Positions 38,583-47,166 of a stretch of DNA of 64,000 nucleotides are shown piece after piece; the first letter of the stretch is position 1, and each line of letters starts with the position of its first letter. The stretch is taken from contig NZ_QHHQ01000005.1 in NCBI RefSeq assembly GCF_003258595.1, positions 248,001 to 312,000 on the forward strand. Reading direction: 5' to 3'. A program made the position numbers and the translations under genes. The notes below the pieces were generated by a model. It had not been told where the DNA came from and did no database searches. It worked only from the letters and a program-made list of their open reading frames with translations. The stretch comes from Acuticoccus sediminis (GTDB lineage Bacteria; Pseudomonadota; Alphaproteobacteria; Rhizobiales; Amorphaceae).

Positions 38583-39587
38583 TTGCACGAGGCAGAGCTT
38601 GAACTCATCGGTGTCGCGAAACGCTATGGCGACACCACGGCAGTGCGTGGCGTCGATCTCAAGGTCCCTGCCGGCGCCTACTGTTGCCTCCTCGGTCCCT
38701 CCGGTTGCGGCAAGACCACCACGCTGCGGATGATCGCTGGCCACGAAGTGGCCACAGACGGCGACATCATCCTCGGCGGACGGAACGTCACCGGCCTGCC
38801 GCCGGCCGAGCGCGGCACGGCGATGATGTTCCAGTCCTACGCCCTCTTCCCGCACATGACCGTCCTCGACAACGTCGCCTTCGCGCTCAAGGTGCGGGGG
38901 ATGCGGAAGGCCAAGCGCCGCGACGAGGCGATGGAGCGGCTGAAGCTCGTCGAGATGACGCAGTATGCGCACCGCCGCCCGGCCGAGCTCTCCGGCGGGC
39001 AGCAGCAGCGCGTCGCCCTCGCCCGGGCGCTCGTCACCGACCCCTCGATCCTCCTCCTCGACGAGCCGCTGTCGGCGCTCGACCCGGCGCTGCGCCTTCG
39101 CATGCGCGCCGAGCTGAAGCGTCTGCAGCACGAGCTCGGCATCACGTTCGTGCACGTCACCCACAGCCAGGACGAGGCGCTCGCCCTCTCCGACCTCGTG
39201 GTGCTGATGAAGGACGGTCACATCGAGCAGTCCGGCACCCCGCGCGACGTGTTCGACACCCCCAGGACCGCGTTCGTCGCCCGGTTCATCGGCGCCCACA
39301 ACGTGCTGACCGAAGCGGGCCGCGAGTTCTCGCTGCGCGCCGACAAGCTGCGCCTGACCGACGTCGACAGCGGCCGCCGCGCGGCGACCGTGACCTCGGT
39401 CGAGTACCAGGGCCACTACGTGCTGGTGCGCCTCTCGGCCGGGGACGAGCTGTCGGCCATGGTCGGCGAGGAGGCGATGCTCGCCCGGCCCGTAAGCGAA
39501 GGCGACACCGTCGGCATCGACTGGAGCGACGGGGACGTGATCGTCCTCGGCCGCCCCGAGGCGGACGAAACGCGCGCAGCGGCGTAG
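38583..39587 (+). CDS. ABC transporter ATP-binding protein, PotA/FbpC type
   Basis: 334 residues. Walker A GPSGCGKTTTLRMIAG, Q-loop MMFQSYALFPHMTV, signature LSGGQQQRVALARAL, Walker B ILLLDEPLSALDP and switch VTHSQDEALALSD, then a C-terminal regulatory TOBE-like domain from about residue 240. It powers the importer whose binding protein and permeases follow. The start is TTG at 38583, supported by GGAGGA six bases upstream; the first ATG would remove the initial strand. Confidence 0.9.
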   Translation: MHEAELELIGVAKRYGDTTAVRGVDLKVPAGAYCCLLGPSGCGKTTTLRMIAGHEVATDGDIILGGRNVTGLPPAERGTAMMFQSYALFPHMTVLDNVAFALKVRGMRKAKRRDEAMERLKLVEMTQYAHRRPAELSGGQQQRVALARALVTDPSILLLDEPLSALDPALRLRMRAELKRLQHELGITFVHVTHSQDEALALSDLVVLMKDGHIEQSGTPRDVFDTPRTAFVARFIGAHNVLTEAGREFSLRADKLRLTDVDSGRRAATVTSVEYQGHYVLVRLSAGDELSAMVGEEAMLARPVSEGDTVGIDWSDGDVIVLGRPEADETRAAA

Positions 39588-39608
39588 GGGCGCGACGCGT
39601 GGCGCCCC
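39587..39608 (+). promoter_or_regulatory. hairpin between the ATPase gene and the binding-protein gene
   Basis: GGGGCGC (39587-39593) pairs with GCGCCCC (39602-39608) around an 8-base loop, starting at the last base of the ATPase stop codon. It has no T-run. It may set a processing point ahead of the binding-protein cistron. Confidence 0.4.
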
Positions 39609-39699
39609 ACTCCCTCACCGCGCTGCACCCGGCACCACCACGCGGATCGGCGCGGCCGGCACAGCGCACGGAAGATCAAGCAGAAACGATGGAGCACCT

Positions 39700-40983
39700 A
39701 TGACCGAACGTCCGAGCCGCCCCGGCGGTCTGAACCGCCGCAAGTTCCTCTACGGCGCCACCGCGACCACCGCGCTCGCCGCCTCCTCGAACCTGTTCTC
39801 GCCGGCGGTTCACGCCCAGGACCCGGTCACGCTGCGCTACCTCGGCACCGCGGTGAACCAATCCGCCGAGATCGCCGCGAAGGTCAAAGAGGACCTCGGC
39901 ATCACCATCGAGTACATCCCCGTCACCACCGACGAGGTGACGCGCCGCGTGGTGACGCAGCCGAACACGTTCGACCTCGTCGACATCGAGTACATGTCGC
40001 TGAAGAACGTCGTCCCGACGGGCAACCTGAAGGGCATGGACACCAAGAAGATCAAGGAGTCCGACAACATCACCACCCTCTTCACCGAGGGCACCGTCGA
40101 CGGCAAGGCCGTGGGCGACCAGGGCACCGCGCCGAAGAAGGTGATCTGGCTGCCGGGCGAGTCCGCCAAGACCTTCGCCGACGAGCCGACCGGCTTCATG
40201 TCGCTCATCCCGACGGTCTACAACGCCGACACGCTCGGCATCCGCCCCGACCTCATCGGCCGTCCGATCGAGAGCTGGGCCGAGCTCCTGAACCCCGAGT
40301 TCAAGGGCAAGGCATCGATCCTCAACATCCCGTCGATCGGCATCATGGACGCCGCGCTCGTCGTCGAGGCGCTGGGCAAGCACAAGTACGAGGACAAGGG
40401 CAACATGACCCGCGATGAGATCGACCTCACGGTCGACACGCTCATCGAGGCGAAGAGGTCGGGACAGTTCCGCGCCCTGTGGCAGGACTTCAACGAGTCG
40501 GTGAACCTGATGGCCTCCGGCGAGGTGGTGATCCAGTCGATGTGGTCGCCGGCCGTCACCGCCGTGCGCACCCAGGGGATCCCCTGCATCTACCAGCCGC
40601 TGAAGGAAGGCTACCGCGCCTGGGCCGCCGGCTTCGGCCTGCCGGCCACCGCCGAGGGCAAGAAGCTCGACGCCGCCTACGACTTCATCAACTGGTTCCT
40701 GTCCGGCTGGGCCGGCGCCTTCCTCAACCGTCAGGGCTACTACTCGGCCGTCCTGTCGACCGCCAAGGCGAACATGGAGCCCTACGAGTGGGCCTACTGG
40801 ATGGAGGGCAAGCCCGCCGAGCAGGACATCATGTCCCCGTCCGGCCAGCTCCTCGCCAAGACCGGCGAGACGCGTGACGGCGGCTCCTACGAGGAGCGTC
40901 TCGGCGCCATCTCCTGCTGGAACGCGGTCATGGACGAGAACGTCTACATGGTCCGCAAGTGGAACGAGTTCGTCGCATCGTGA
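39700..40983 (+). CDS. ABC transporter solute-binding protein, spermidine/putrescine type, Tat-exported
   Basis: 427 residues. The N-terminus has a twin-arginine signal (NRRKFLYGA, Arg13-Arg14) followed by a hydrophobic stretch and cleavage near AVHAQ, so it is probably exported folded through Tat. The mature body follows the PotD/PotF class: LRYLGTAVNQSAEIAAKVKE at the start, VYNADTLGIRPDLIG, GEVVIQSMWSPAVTAV and AAYDFINWFLSGWAGAFLNR. The ligand is unknown; the operon's MmgE/PrpD gene hints at a carboxylate rather than a polyamine. Its stop overlaps the next gene's GTG. Confidence 0.85.
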   Translation: MTERPSRPGGLNRRKFLYGATATTALAASSNLFSPAVHAQDPVTLRYLGTAVNQSAEIAAKVKEDLGITIEYIPVTTDEVTRRVVTQPNTFDLVDIEYMSLKNVVPTGNLKGMDTKKIKESDNITTLFTEGTVDGKAVGDQGTAPKKVIWLPGESAKTFADEPTGFMSLIPTVYNADTLGIRPDLIGRPIESWAELLNPEFKGKASILNIPSIGIMDAALVVEALGKHKYEDKGNMTRDEIDLTVDTLIEAKRSGQFRALWQDFNESVNLMASGEVVIQSMWSPAVTAVRTQGIPCIYQPLKEGYRAWAAGFGLPATAEGKKLDAAYDFINWFLSGWAGAFLNRQGYYSAVLSTAKANMEPYEWAYWMEGKPAEQDIMSPSGQLLAKTGETRDGGSYEERLGAISCWNAVMDENVYMVRKWNEFVAS

Positions 40984-41975
40984 CCACGGCTGAGCAGGCA
41001 CCCGAGGGCGGCCCCACCGCCCTCACCGGGCCGGGGCGAGCGCACACCGCGCTCGTCTCCCCGGACAGCGACGCTGCGGCCGTGCACGGCGTGAAGCGCC
41101 GCCGGAGCCTGCTCGACCGGCCCTACGCCCTGGCGAGCCCGCTGCTGCTCGTCATGGCGCTCTTCTTCGTCGGACCGCTGATCCTGACGATCATCGTCTC
41201 GTTCTGGGAGTACACGCAGTACTCCATCGAGCCGGCCTTCGTGACGACGAACTACCAGGACGTCTTCTACCAGTGCGTCGCCAAGCTGCCGAACCTGTGC
41301 GTCACCTTCGCGACCTATCTCTCCACGCTGAAGTTCTGCTTCATCGTCTGGGCGATCACGCTCGTGCTCGGCTTCACGCTGGCGTGGTTCATCGTGTTCG
41401 AGGTCAAGAAGACCTCCACGCAGATCGCCCTCTTCCTCATCTGCACGATCCCGTTCTGGACCTCCAACGTCATCCGCATGATGGCCTGGATCCCGCTGCT
41501 CGGGCGCAACGGCCTCGTCAATCAGGTGCTGATGTCGATGGGGATCGTCTCGGAGCCGCAGGAGTGGTTGCTCTACTCCGACTTCGCCGTCATCCTCGCC
41601 TTCATCCACCTCTACACGATGTTCATGATGGTCCCGATCGTGAACTCCATGATGCGCATCGACCGGGAGATCATCGAGGCCGCGCGTGACGCCGGCGCTG
41701 GGATCTGGACGATTGCGCTGTCGGTGATCGCGCCGCTGTGCCGGCCGGGCATCGTCATCGGCTCGATCTTCGTCATCACCATCGTGATGGGCGACTACAT
41801 CACCGTCGGCGTCATGGGCGGGCAGCAGATCGCCTCGGTGGGCAAGACCATCCAGGTGCAGATGCAATACCTGCAATTCCCCATCGCCGCCGCCAACGCC
41901 GTCGTGCTCCTCGGCGCGGTGCTGATGATCATCTTCGCCATGACGCGGCTCGTCGACGTGAGGCGTGAGCTATGA
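40980..41975 (+). CDS. ABC transporter permease, PotB type
   Basis: 331 residues with a polar N-terminal tail of about 45 residues and then six membrane helices. The EAA loop that docks on the ATPase is EAARDAGAGIWTIALSVIAP. The start is taken as GTG at 40980, overlapping the binding-protein stop (GTGA); an in-frame upstream GTG/ATG-like codon at 40959 lies inside the previous gene. The product pairs with the next permease. Confidence 0.88.
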   Translation: MTTAEQAPEGGPTALTGPGRAHTALVSPDSDAAAVHGVKRRRSLLDRPYALASPLLLVMALFFVGPLILTIIVSFWEYTQYSIEPAFVTTNYQDVFYQCVAKLPNLCVTFATYLSTLKFCFIVWAITLVLGFTLAWFIVFEVKKTSTQIALFLICTIPFWTSNVIRMMAWIPLLGRNGLVNQVLMSMGIVSEPQEWLLYSDFAVILAFIHLYTMFMMVPIVNSMMRIDREIIEAARDAGAGIWTIALSVIAPLCRPGIVIGSIFVITIVMGDYITVGVMGGQQIASVGKTIQVQMQYLQFPIAAANAVVLLGAVLMIIFAMTRLVDVRREL

Positions 41976-42823
41976 ACGAGCGCGGCCGCCGCTACTACGT
42001 CCTGGCGGGGATCTTCACCCTCTTCGTCCTCTTCCTCTACGGGCCGATGTTCGCGATCTTCGCGCTGTCGTTCCAGGGGCCGGAGGGGGGGCTCACCTTC
42101 CCCATGCGCGGCTTCTCCACGCACTGGTTCTCGGAGCTTTGGAAGGGTGTCGGCGTCGTCGACATCTGGGCCGCGTTCGGCCGCTCTCTGCGCCTCGGCG
42201 CGGTGGTCTCGGCGCTGACGCTCGTGATCTCGCTGCCGGCGGCGCTCGCCTACCGGATCGGCTTCCGCGGGGCGACGCTCCTCTTCTACACCGTCATCGC
42301 CTCGCTGATCGTGCCGTCCATCGTCGTCTCGCTCGGCATCGGTCTCGAGTTCCGCCTGTTCGACGACTGGGTGAAGGAGTTCATCGTCGGCCACCAGACG
42401 TCGACGGGTCTCTTCTCCTCGGCGCTGGGCGCGCACCTCACCTGGACGCTCCCCTTCGGCCTCCTCATCCTGCTCGCCGCCTTCAACCGCTTCGACCGGC
42501 GCTACGAGGAGGCCGCGCGCGACCTCGGCGCCAGCCCGTGGCAGACGCTATGGCTCGTGATCCTGCCGATCATCCTGCCGTCGCTCATCGGTATCGGCCT
42601 CTTCGGCTTCACCCTGTCCTGGGACGAGCTCGCCCGCACCAGCCAGGCGATCGGCGGACGCAACACGCTGCCGCTGGAGCTGCGCGGCCTGACGCAGACC
42701 GTCACGACACCCGCCGTCTACGCTCTCGGGACGGTCGTGACGGGCGTGTCGCTGGTGGTCATCGGCTTCAGCCTGGCGACCATCACGCTCATCGGCCGCG
42801 CACGCTCGCGCCGCGGCCGCTGA
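41972..42823 (+). CDS. ABC transporter permease, PotC type
   Basis: 283-residue inner-membrane protein with six hydrophobic segments. The EAA motif EEAARDLGASPWQTLWLVIL is followed by a glycine-containing conserved tail (FTLSWDELARTSQAIGGRNT), typical of PotC/YdcV proteins. It overlaps the previous permease gene by ATGA. With the ATPase, binding protein and other permease it completes the importer. Confidence 0.88.
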   Translation: MNERGRRYYVLAGIFTLFVLFLYGPMFAIFALSFQGPEGGLTFPMRGFSTHWFSELWKGVGVVDIWAAFGRSLRLGAVVSALTLVISLPAALAYRIGFRGATLLFYTVIASLIVPSIVVSLGIGLEFRLFDDWVKEFIVGHQTSTGLFSSALGAHLTWTLPFGLLILLAAFNRFDRRYEEAARDLGASPWQTLWLVILPIILPSLIGIGLFGFTLSWDELARTSQAIGGRNTLPLELRGLTQTVTTPAVYALGTVVTGVSLVVIGFSLATITLIGRARSRRGR

Positions 42824-42836
42824 TCGGACACCGGCC

Positions 42837-44108
42837 ATGATCTCGCAGACGCTCGCGGACGCCTTCAGCGGCTTCTCCGCCGATTCGATGCCGGCGTCTT
42901 CCCGCGCCCACGCCGCCCGGGTCTACGCCGACACGATCGCCTGCATGGTCGGGGGGCTGTGCGACGCGGAGGTGGCGCGGTTCGCGCGGCGCTTCTCCGG
43001 CCACGGCGTGACCGAGCCGCTCACCGGCCTCAAGGCCGCCTACGGCAACCTCGCCCTGATCCTCGGCTTCGCCGCCGCCGCGCTGGAACTCGACGACGGG
43101 CATTACGAGACCGGAAGCCACCCCGCCGCCCACGCCGCGGCCGGCGCTCTCGCCGTCGCCGCCCAGCTCAAATCCGACGACAAGGCCCGCTTCGAGGCCT
43201 TCTTGGTGGGCTACGAGGTCGGCGCCCGCGTCGGCCTCGGCACCACGCTGCGGCCCGACGCGCACGGTCACGGCACGTGGGGCGCCATCGGCGCCGCCGC
43301 CGCGGCCGCGCACCTGACGGGCCGCGAGCCGGAGGACTTCGCCGCGATCCTCGACATCGCCGGCGGCCTCGGCCTCGGAACCAGCGTCACCGCGCCGATG
43401 AAGGGCGGCACGATCCGCTCGGCCTGGGTCGGCGTCGCCGCGCGCAACGGCCTGCTGGCGCTCGACCTCCACGACGCCGGCGTCACCGGCGAACCCGGCG
43501 GCATCGAGGCGGTGTTCGGCAAGGTCCTCGGCTCGGCGTTCGACGCGGACGCCGCGGCGGCCGGCCTCGGCGAGACCTTCCTGATCGACACCAACTTCAT
43601 GAAGCTCGACGCCTCCTGCCGCGAGACGCAGGGGGCGCTCGCCGCCTTCCGCGCCGCCTGGCCGGCGGGCCACGCCGCGTCCGAAATCGCCTGGATTGAG
43701 ATCGCGACCTTCGACCCGGCCGCGAACCTCTCCGAACGCGAGCCCGTCAACGTCATGGCCGGGCGCTTCTCGATCCCGGCGACGGTCGCGCTCGCGGCGG
43801 GGGCCAAGCCCATCACCGCCGCGAACTACGAGGCGGCGGTGCAGAGCCCGATGATGCGGGAGGTGATGCGCCGCATCGAGGTGGTCGAGGATCCGGACGC
43901 CACGGACGCCCTCCCCGTCCGCCGCTGCACGGCAAGGGTTCACCTCATCGACGGCACCGAATACGAGGCGACCGTCGACGGCGCGCCGGGCGACGCCGAC
44001 CAGCCGCTCTCCCCGGCGGACCTGCGCGCGAAGTTCGACGCCCTCTTCGCCGAGGCCGGGCGCGGCGACGCGGACGCGATGTACGCCCGCCTCACCGCCG
44101 ACGCCTGA
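42837..44108 (+). CDS. MmgE/PrpD family protein
   Basis: 423 residues. The family includes 2-methylcitrate dehydratase, cis-aconitate decarboxylase and iminodisuccinate epimerase. Recognisable parts are ALELDDGHYETGSHPAAHAA (the conserved Asp/His region near the active site), GYEVGARVG, HGHGTWGAIGAAAAAA and the late MAGRFSIPATVALA. The active-site stretch is well kept, but which reaction it performs cannot be decided. It begins 13 bases after the PotC-type gene, so it almost certainly shares the operon. That suggests the imported compound, or a product of it, is its substrate. Confidence 0.85.
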   Translation: MISQTLADAFSGFSADSMPASSRAHAARVYADTIACMVGGLCDAEVARFARRFSGHGVTEPLTGLKAAYGNLALILGFAAAALELDDGHYETGSHPAAHAAAGALAVAAQLKSDDKARFEAFLVGYEVGARVGLGTTLRPDAHGHGTWGAIGAAAAAAHLTGREPEDFAAILDIAGGLGLGTSVTAPMKGGTIRSAWVGVAARNGLLALDLHDAGVTGEPGGIEAVFGKVLGSAFDADAAAAGLGETFLIDTNFMKLDASCRETQGALAAFRAAWPAGHAASEIAWIEIATFDPAANLSEREPVNVMAGRFSIPATVALAAGAKPITAANYEAAVQSPMMREVMRRIEVVEDPDATDALPVRRCTARVHLIDGTEYEATVDGAPGDADQPLSPADLRAKFDALFAEAGRGDADAMYARLTADA

Positions 44109-44138
44109 GGGCGCCCATGCGCTCCCCCAACCACGGAT

Positions 44139-44155
44139 GCGCCCCGTCGGGGCGC
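44139..44155 (+). terminator. possible terminator hairpin after the MmgE/PrpD gene
   Basis: GCGCCCC, loop GTC, GGGGCGC forms a perfect 7-bp stem 31 bases after the stop, between convergent genes. No T-run; weakly supported. Confidence 0.35.
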
Positions 44156-44299
44156 GGCGGCGCCTCCGCCCGCGCCGGCCGCGAACCGGCGCGCGGTCCG
44201 CGCGGCGGTAGGCCGCCCGCGCGGGATCGGCGTTCGGGCGAATGCAGGCCTACGGATCGTCGTGTCGGTCGTGATCGTGGTGAGCGCGGTGGCGGGGCG

Positions 44300-45487
44300 T
44301 CAGGCGATCTGCCTGACGTTCTCCTTGGTGCGGGCCATCGCGGCCATGCGGGCGCAGGCCGTCTCGAGGTCCTCGTCGGGAACGGTGAGGCTGATGCGGA
44401 CGAAGTCCTTCGCCTGCTGGCCGAAGGAGCCGCCCGGCATCACCGCAACGCCCTCGGCGAGCGCGCGCCAGGCGAACGCCTCGCCGTCGATCCCCATCGC
44501 CGACACGTCCACCAGGATGAACATCCCCGCGTCCGGCATCAGCGGCTCCAGCCCGGACCCCTTCAGCGCCTTCGCCACGACGTTCGCGCGGCGCATGTAG
44601 GTCTCGCGCAGCGTCGCGGCGGTCGGCGACGGCTCGGTCAGGGCGTAGGTCGTCATGTCGGCGATGAAGGGCTGGTTGCCGAACAGCATCGTCTCGGACA
44701 CCGGCAGGAGGCGCTCGCAGAACTCCACCGGGCCGACCGCCCAGCCGGAACGGAATCCCGGTGCCGCATGCGACTTGGAGATCGACGAGACGGCGATCGC
44801 CCGCTCGGCGAGGTCCGGAAGGTCGAGCGGGGAGACGAACTCGCCGTTGAAGATCAGCTCCTCGTACACCTCGTCGCAGATGATCCAGAGGTCGTGCCGC
44901 TTACAGACCTCGCCGATCGCCTCGAGCTCCCCGCGCGTCAGCACCGCGCCGGTCGGGTTGTGCGGCGAATTGAGGAGCACGACGCGGCTCTTGTCCGTGA
45001 CGCGGCGATCGAGGTCCTCGGCGCGCATGTGGAAGCCGTTCTCGGCACGCAGCGGCACGGTGCGCATCGTCGCGCCCACGGCGTGGATCACGCCCTGGTA
45101 GGTTGCATAGAGCGGGTCGCCGACCAGCACCTCGTCGCCGTATTCGGCGATCCCCATCATCGACGCGTAGAGCGCCGTCTGGGTGCCGGGGAAGGCCAGC
45201 ACGTTGGCCGGCGTGATCGTGCGCCCCGTGCGGCGGGAGTACTTCGCCGCAATGGCTTCGGCGAGCTCCGGATCGGCGCCGCCGCCGATGCCGTAGCCGG
45301 TCCGGCCCGCGTGCATCGCGGCGCTGCAGACGTCGAGGAGATCGTCTTCCGGAGGGATGTCCGGTTCTCCGATTGTCAGCTCGATGATCGCGTCACCCGC
45401 TTCCGCGCGGCGCCGTGCTTCGAAGTGCACGGCCCACTTGCCGGATCCGAGACCGCGAAGCCTGTCCGTGATCGATGCATATCGCAT
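44300..45487 (-). CDS. class I/II pyridoxal-phosphate aminotransferase
   Basis: 395 residues of the fold-type I aspartate-aminotransferase family. IIELTIGEPDIPPEDD binds near the cofactor, NVLAFPGTQTALYASMMGI supplies the phosphate loop, LLNSPHNPTGAVL is the conserved NPTG, IICDEVYEELIF the Asp-x-x-Tyr pair, and SSISKSHAAPGFRSGW holds the Schiff-base Lys and the carboxylate-binding Arg region. The acceptor and donor are unknown. It is divergent from the HisQ/HisM permease genes across a 234-bp gap. Confidence 0.9.
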   Translation of the reverse strand: MRYASITDRLRGLGSGKWAVHFEARRRAEAGDAIIELTIGEPDIPPEDDLLDVCSAAMHAGRTGYGIGGGADPELAEAIAAKYSRRTGRTITPANVLAFPGTQTALYASMMGIAEYGDEVLVGDPLYATYQGVIHAVGATMRTVPLRAENGFHMRAEDLDRRVTDKSRVVLLNSPHNPTGAVLTRGELEAIGEVCKRHDLWIICDEVYEELIFNGEFVSPLDLPDLAERAIAVSSISKSHAAPGFRSGWAVGPVEFCERLLPVSETMLFGNQPFIADMTTYALTEPSPTAATLRETYMRRANVVAKALKGSGLEPLMPDAGMFILVDVSAMGIDGEAFAWRALAEGVAVMPGGSFGQQAKDFVRISLTVPDEDLETACARMAAMARTKENVRQIA

Positions 45488-45671
45488 GGGCTGCCTCCGG
45501 TTCGCTCACCAGAGGTTGGCGCGATTATCGTTCAACCTCAAGGCAATGGCGGATTAATCCTCTCATTCACTCATCATTAAATTGTCCGATAGGGCAAAAA
45601 GCCCAACGCATCCGGGAGAAACGTGCCGCCACGAAAATCGAGAATAATTTGACCCGCGAGCCCATAAGGAT

Positions 45672-45692
45672 AACGTGAATCCACATCACGTT
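45672..45692. promoter_or_regulatory. perfect inverted repeat upstream of the HisQ-type gene
   Basis: AACGTGA and TCACGTT are perfect 7-bp inverted repeats with a 7-bp spacer, ending 29 bases before the permease start. The surrounding 45550-45690 is noticeably A/T-rich for this genome, as a promoter would be. It is a strong candidate for a dimeric regulator's operator. Confidence 0.5.
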
Positions 45693-45721
45693 GTCGCCCG
45701 CCACCCTAGCTGCCGGACTTC

Positions 45722-46426
45722 ATGGACAACCTTTCCCTGCTTTCATTCGGCCCGGACGGATGGGGCGACGAGCTCCTCGCCGGCCTGAAGATCACCTTGG
45801 CCCTCGCCTTCGTCACCGCCCCGCTCGCGCTGATCACAGGCTTCCTCCTCGCCCTCGCCCGCCGCTCCGACCGGCCGCTGCTGCGCATCCCGGCGACGAT
45901 TTTCTCGACCGTTTTCAAGGGGCTGCCGGAGCTCATCACGCTCTTCATCGTCTATTATGGCGTGGCGCTCCTGCTGCGCTGGTTCGTCGCCCTCTTCAGC
46001 GACGCCTACGTGACGATGCCGGCCTTCCTGTCGGGTGTCATCGCCCTCGGCGCGGTCTCGGCCTCGTTCGCCTCCGAGGTGTTCATGGCCGCGCTCGGCG
46101 GCATTCCGCGCGGGCAGATCGAGGCGGCGCACGCGCTCGGCCTCGGCCGCTGGGCGACGCTGCGCAAGGTGATGATCCCGCAGGTGATGCGCCTCGCGCT
46201 GCCGGGCCTCTCCAACCTGTGGCTGGTGCTCCTGAAGGACACGGCGCTCGTCTCGGTGCTCGCCCTCCCCGACCTCCTGCGGCGCACCTTCATCGCGGTC
46301 GGCGCCACCAAGGAGCCGTTCTTCTTTTTCGCGGTGGCCATGATCATCTACTTCGCCATCTCCATGGTCTCGTCCGGCATCCTCGCCCTCCTCGAGGCGC
46401 GCTACAGCCGCGGGTACGCCCGATGA
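45722..46426 (+). CDS. polar amino acid/opine ABC transporter permease, HisQ type
   Basis: 234 residues with about five membrane segments. The EAA motif is EAAHALGLGRWATLRKVMIP. FKGLPELITLFIVYYG is the conserved stretch of HisQ/OccQ-type permeases. Its stop overlaps the start of the next permease gene. No binding-protein or ATPase gene is in this cluster, so those components must be encoded elsewhere. Confidence 0.87.
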   Translation: MDNLSLLSFGPDGWGDELLAGLKITLALAFVTAPLALITGFLLALARRSDRPLLRIPATIFSTVFKGLPELITLFIVYYGVALLLRWFVALFSDAYVTMPAFLSGVIALGAVSASFASEVFMAALGGIPRGQIEAAHALGLGRWATLRKVMIPQVMRLALPGLSNLWLVLLKDTALVSVLALPDLLRRTFIAVGATKEPFFFFAVAMIIYFAISMVSSGILALLEARYSRGYAR

Positions 46427-47166
46427 ACGAGTTCATGCCGAAGATCCTCGCCGAGTACGGCGACGACCTCCTCGACGGCTTCGTCGTCACGCTCCAGCTC
46501 GTCGGCCTGTCGGTGGGGATCGGTGCGGTTCTCGCCTGCTTCGTCGCCTACTGGCGGATGTCGAAGAACCGCATCGTGCGGGCGCTCGCCTGGTTCTACA
46601 CCAACCTCTTCCGCGGCACGCCGCTCCTCGCGCAGCTCTTCCTGATCTACTACGGCGCCGGGCAGTTCTCGCACTTCTGGCGCGGCATCGGGCTGTGGTG
46701 GTTCCTGCGCGACCCGTTCAACTGCGCGGTGCTGACCTTCATCCTCAACACGGCCGCCTACCAGGGCGAGATCTTCCGCGGCGCGATCCGCTCGGTGCCC
46801 AAGGGGCAGTGGGAGGGCGGCGAGGCCCTTGGCCTCCAGACGCCGGTGATCTTCCGCAAGATCATCCTGCCGCAGGCCGCGCTGATCGCGCTGCGCCCAT
46901 TCGGCAACGAGATCATACTGATGATCAAGGGCTCGGCCGTCGCCTCCGTGGTCACCGTCTACGACCTCCTGGGCGAGACGCGGCTTGCCTATTCCGACAC
47001 CTTCCGCTTCGACGTCTACTTCTACGCCGCCGCGCTCTACCTCATCCTGGTGGAAACCTTGCGGCGAGTGTGGGATCTCCTGGAGCGGCGGCTGAACCGG
47101 CACCTGACGCCGCGCCCGCTCGCCACCAAGCGACCCATCGAACCCAGCACCATAGGGGCCACATGA
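46423..47166 (+). CDS. polar amino acid/opine ABC transporter permease, HisM type
   Basis: 247 residues. The conserved FYTNLFRGTPLLAQLFLIYY and AYQGEIFRGAIRSVPKGQWE, then the EAA region EALGLQTPVIFRKIILPQAA, identify a HisM/OccM permease that dimerises with the HisQ-type partner. Its ATG overlaps the preceding stop, and its own stop overlaps the following PLP-enzyme start (ATGA), so all three are translationally coupled. Confidence 0.87.
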   Translation: MNEFMPKILAEYGDDLLDGFVVTLQLVGLSVGIGAVLACFVAYWRMSKNRIVRALAWFYTNLFRGTPLLAQLFLIYYGAGQFSHFWRGIGLWWFLRDPFNCAVLTFILNTAAYQGEIFRGAIRSVPKGQWEGGEALGLQTPVIFRKIILPQAALIALRPFGNEIILMIKGSAVASVVTVYDLLGETRLAYSDTFRFDVYFYAAALYLILVETLRRVWDLLERRLNRHLTPRPLATKRPIEPSTIGAT

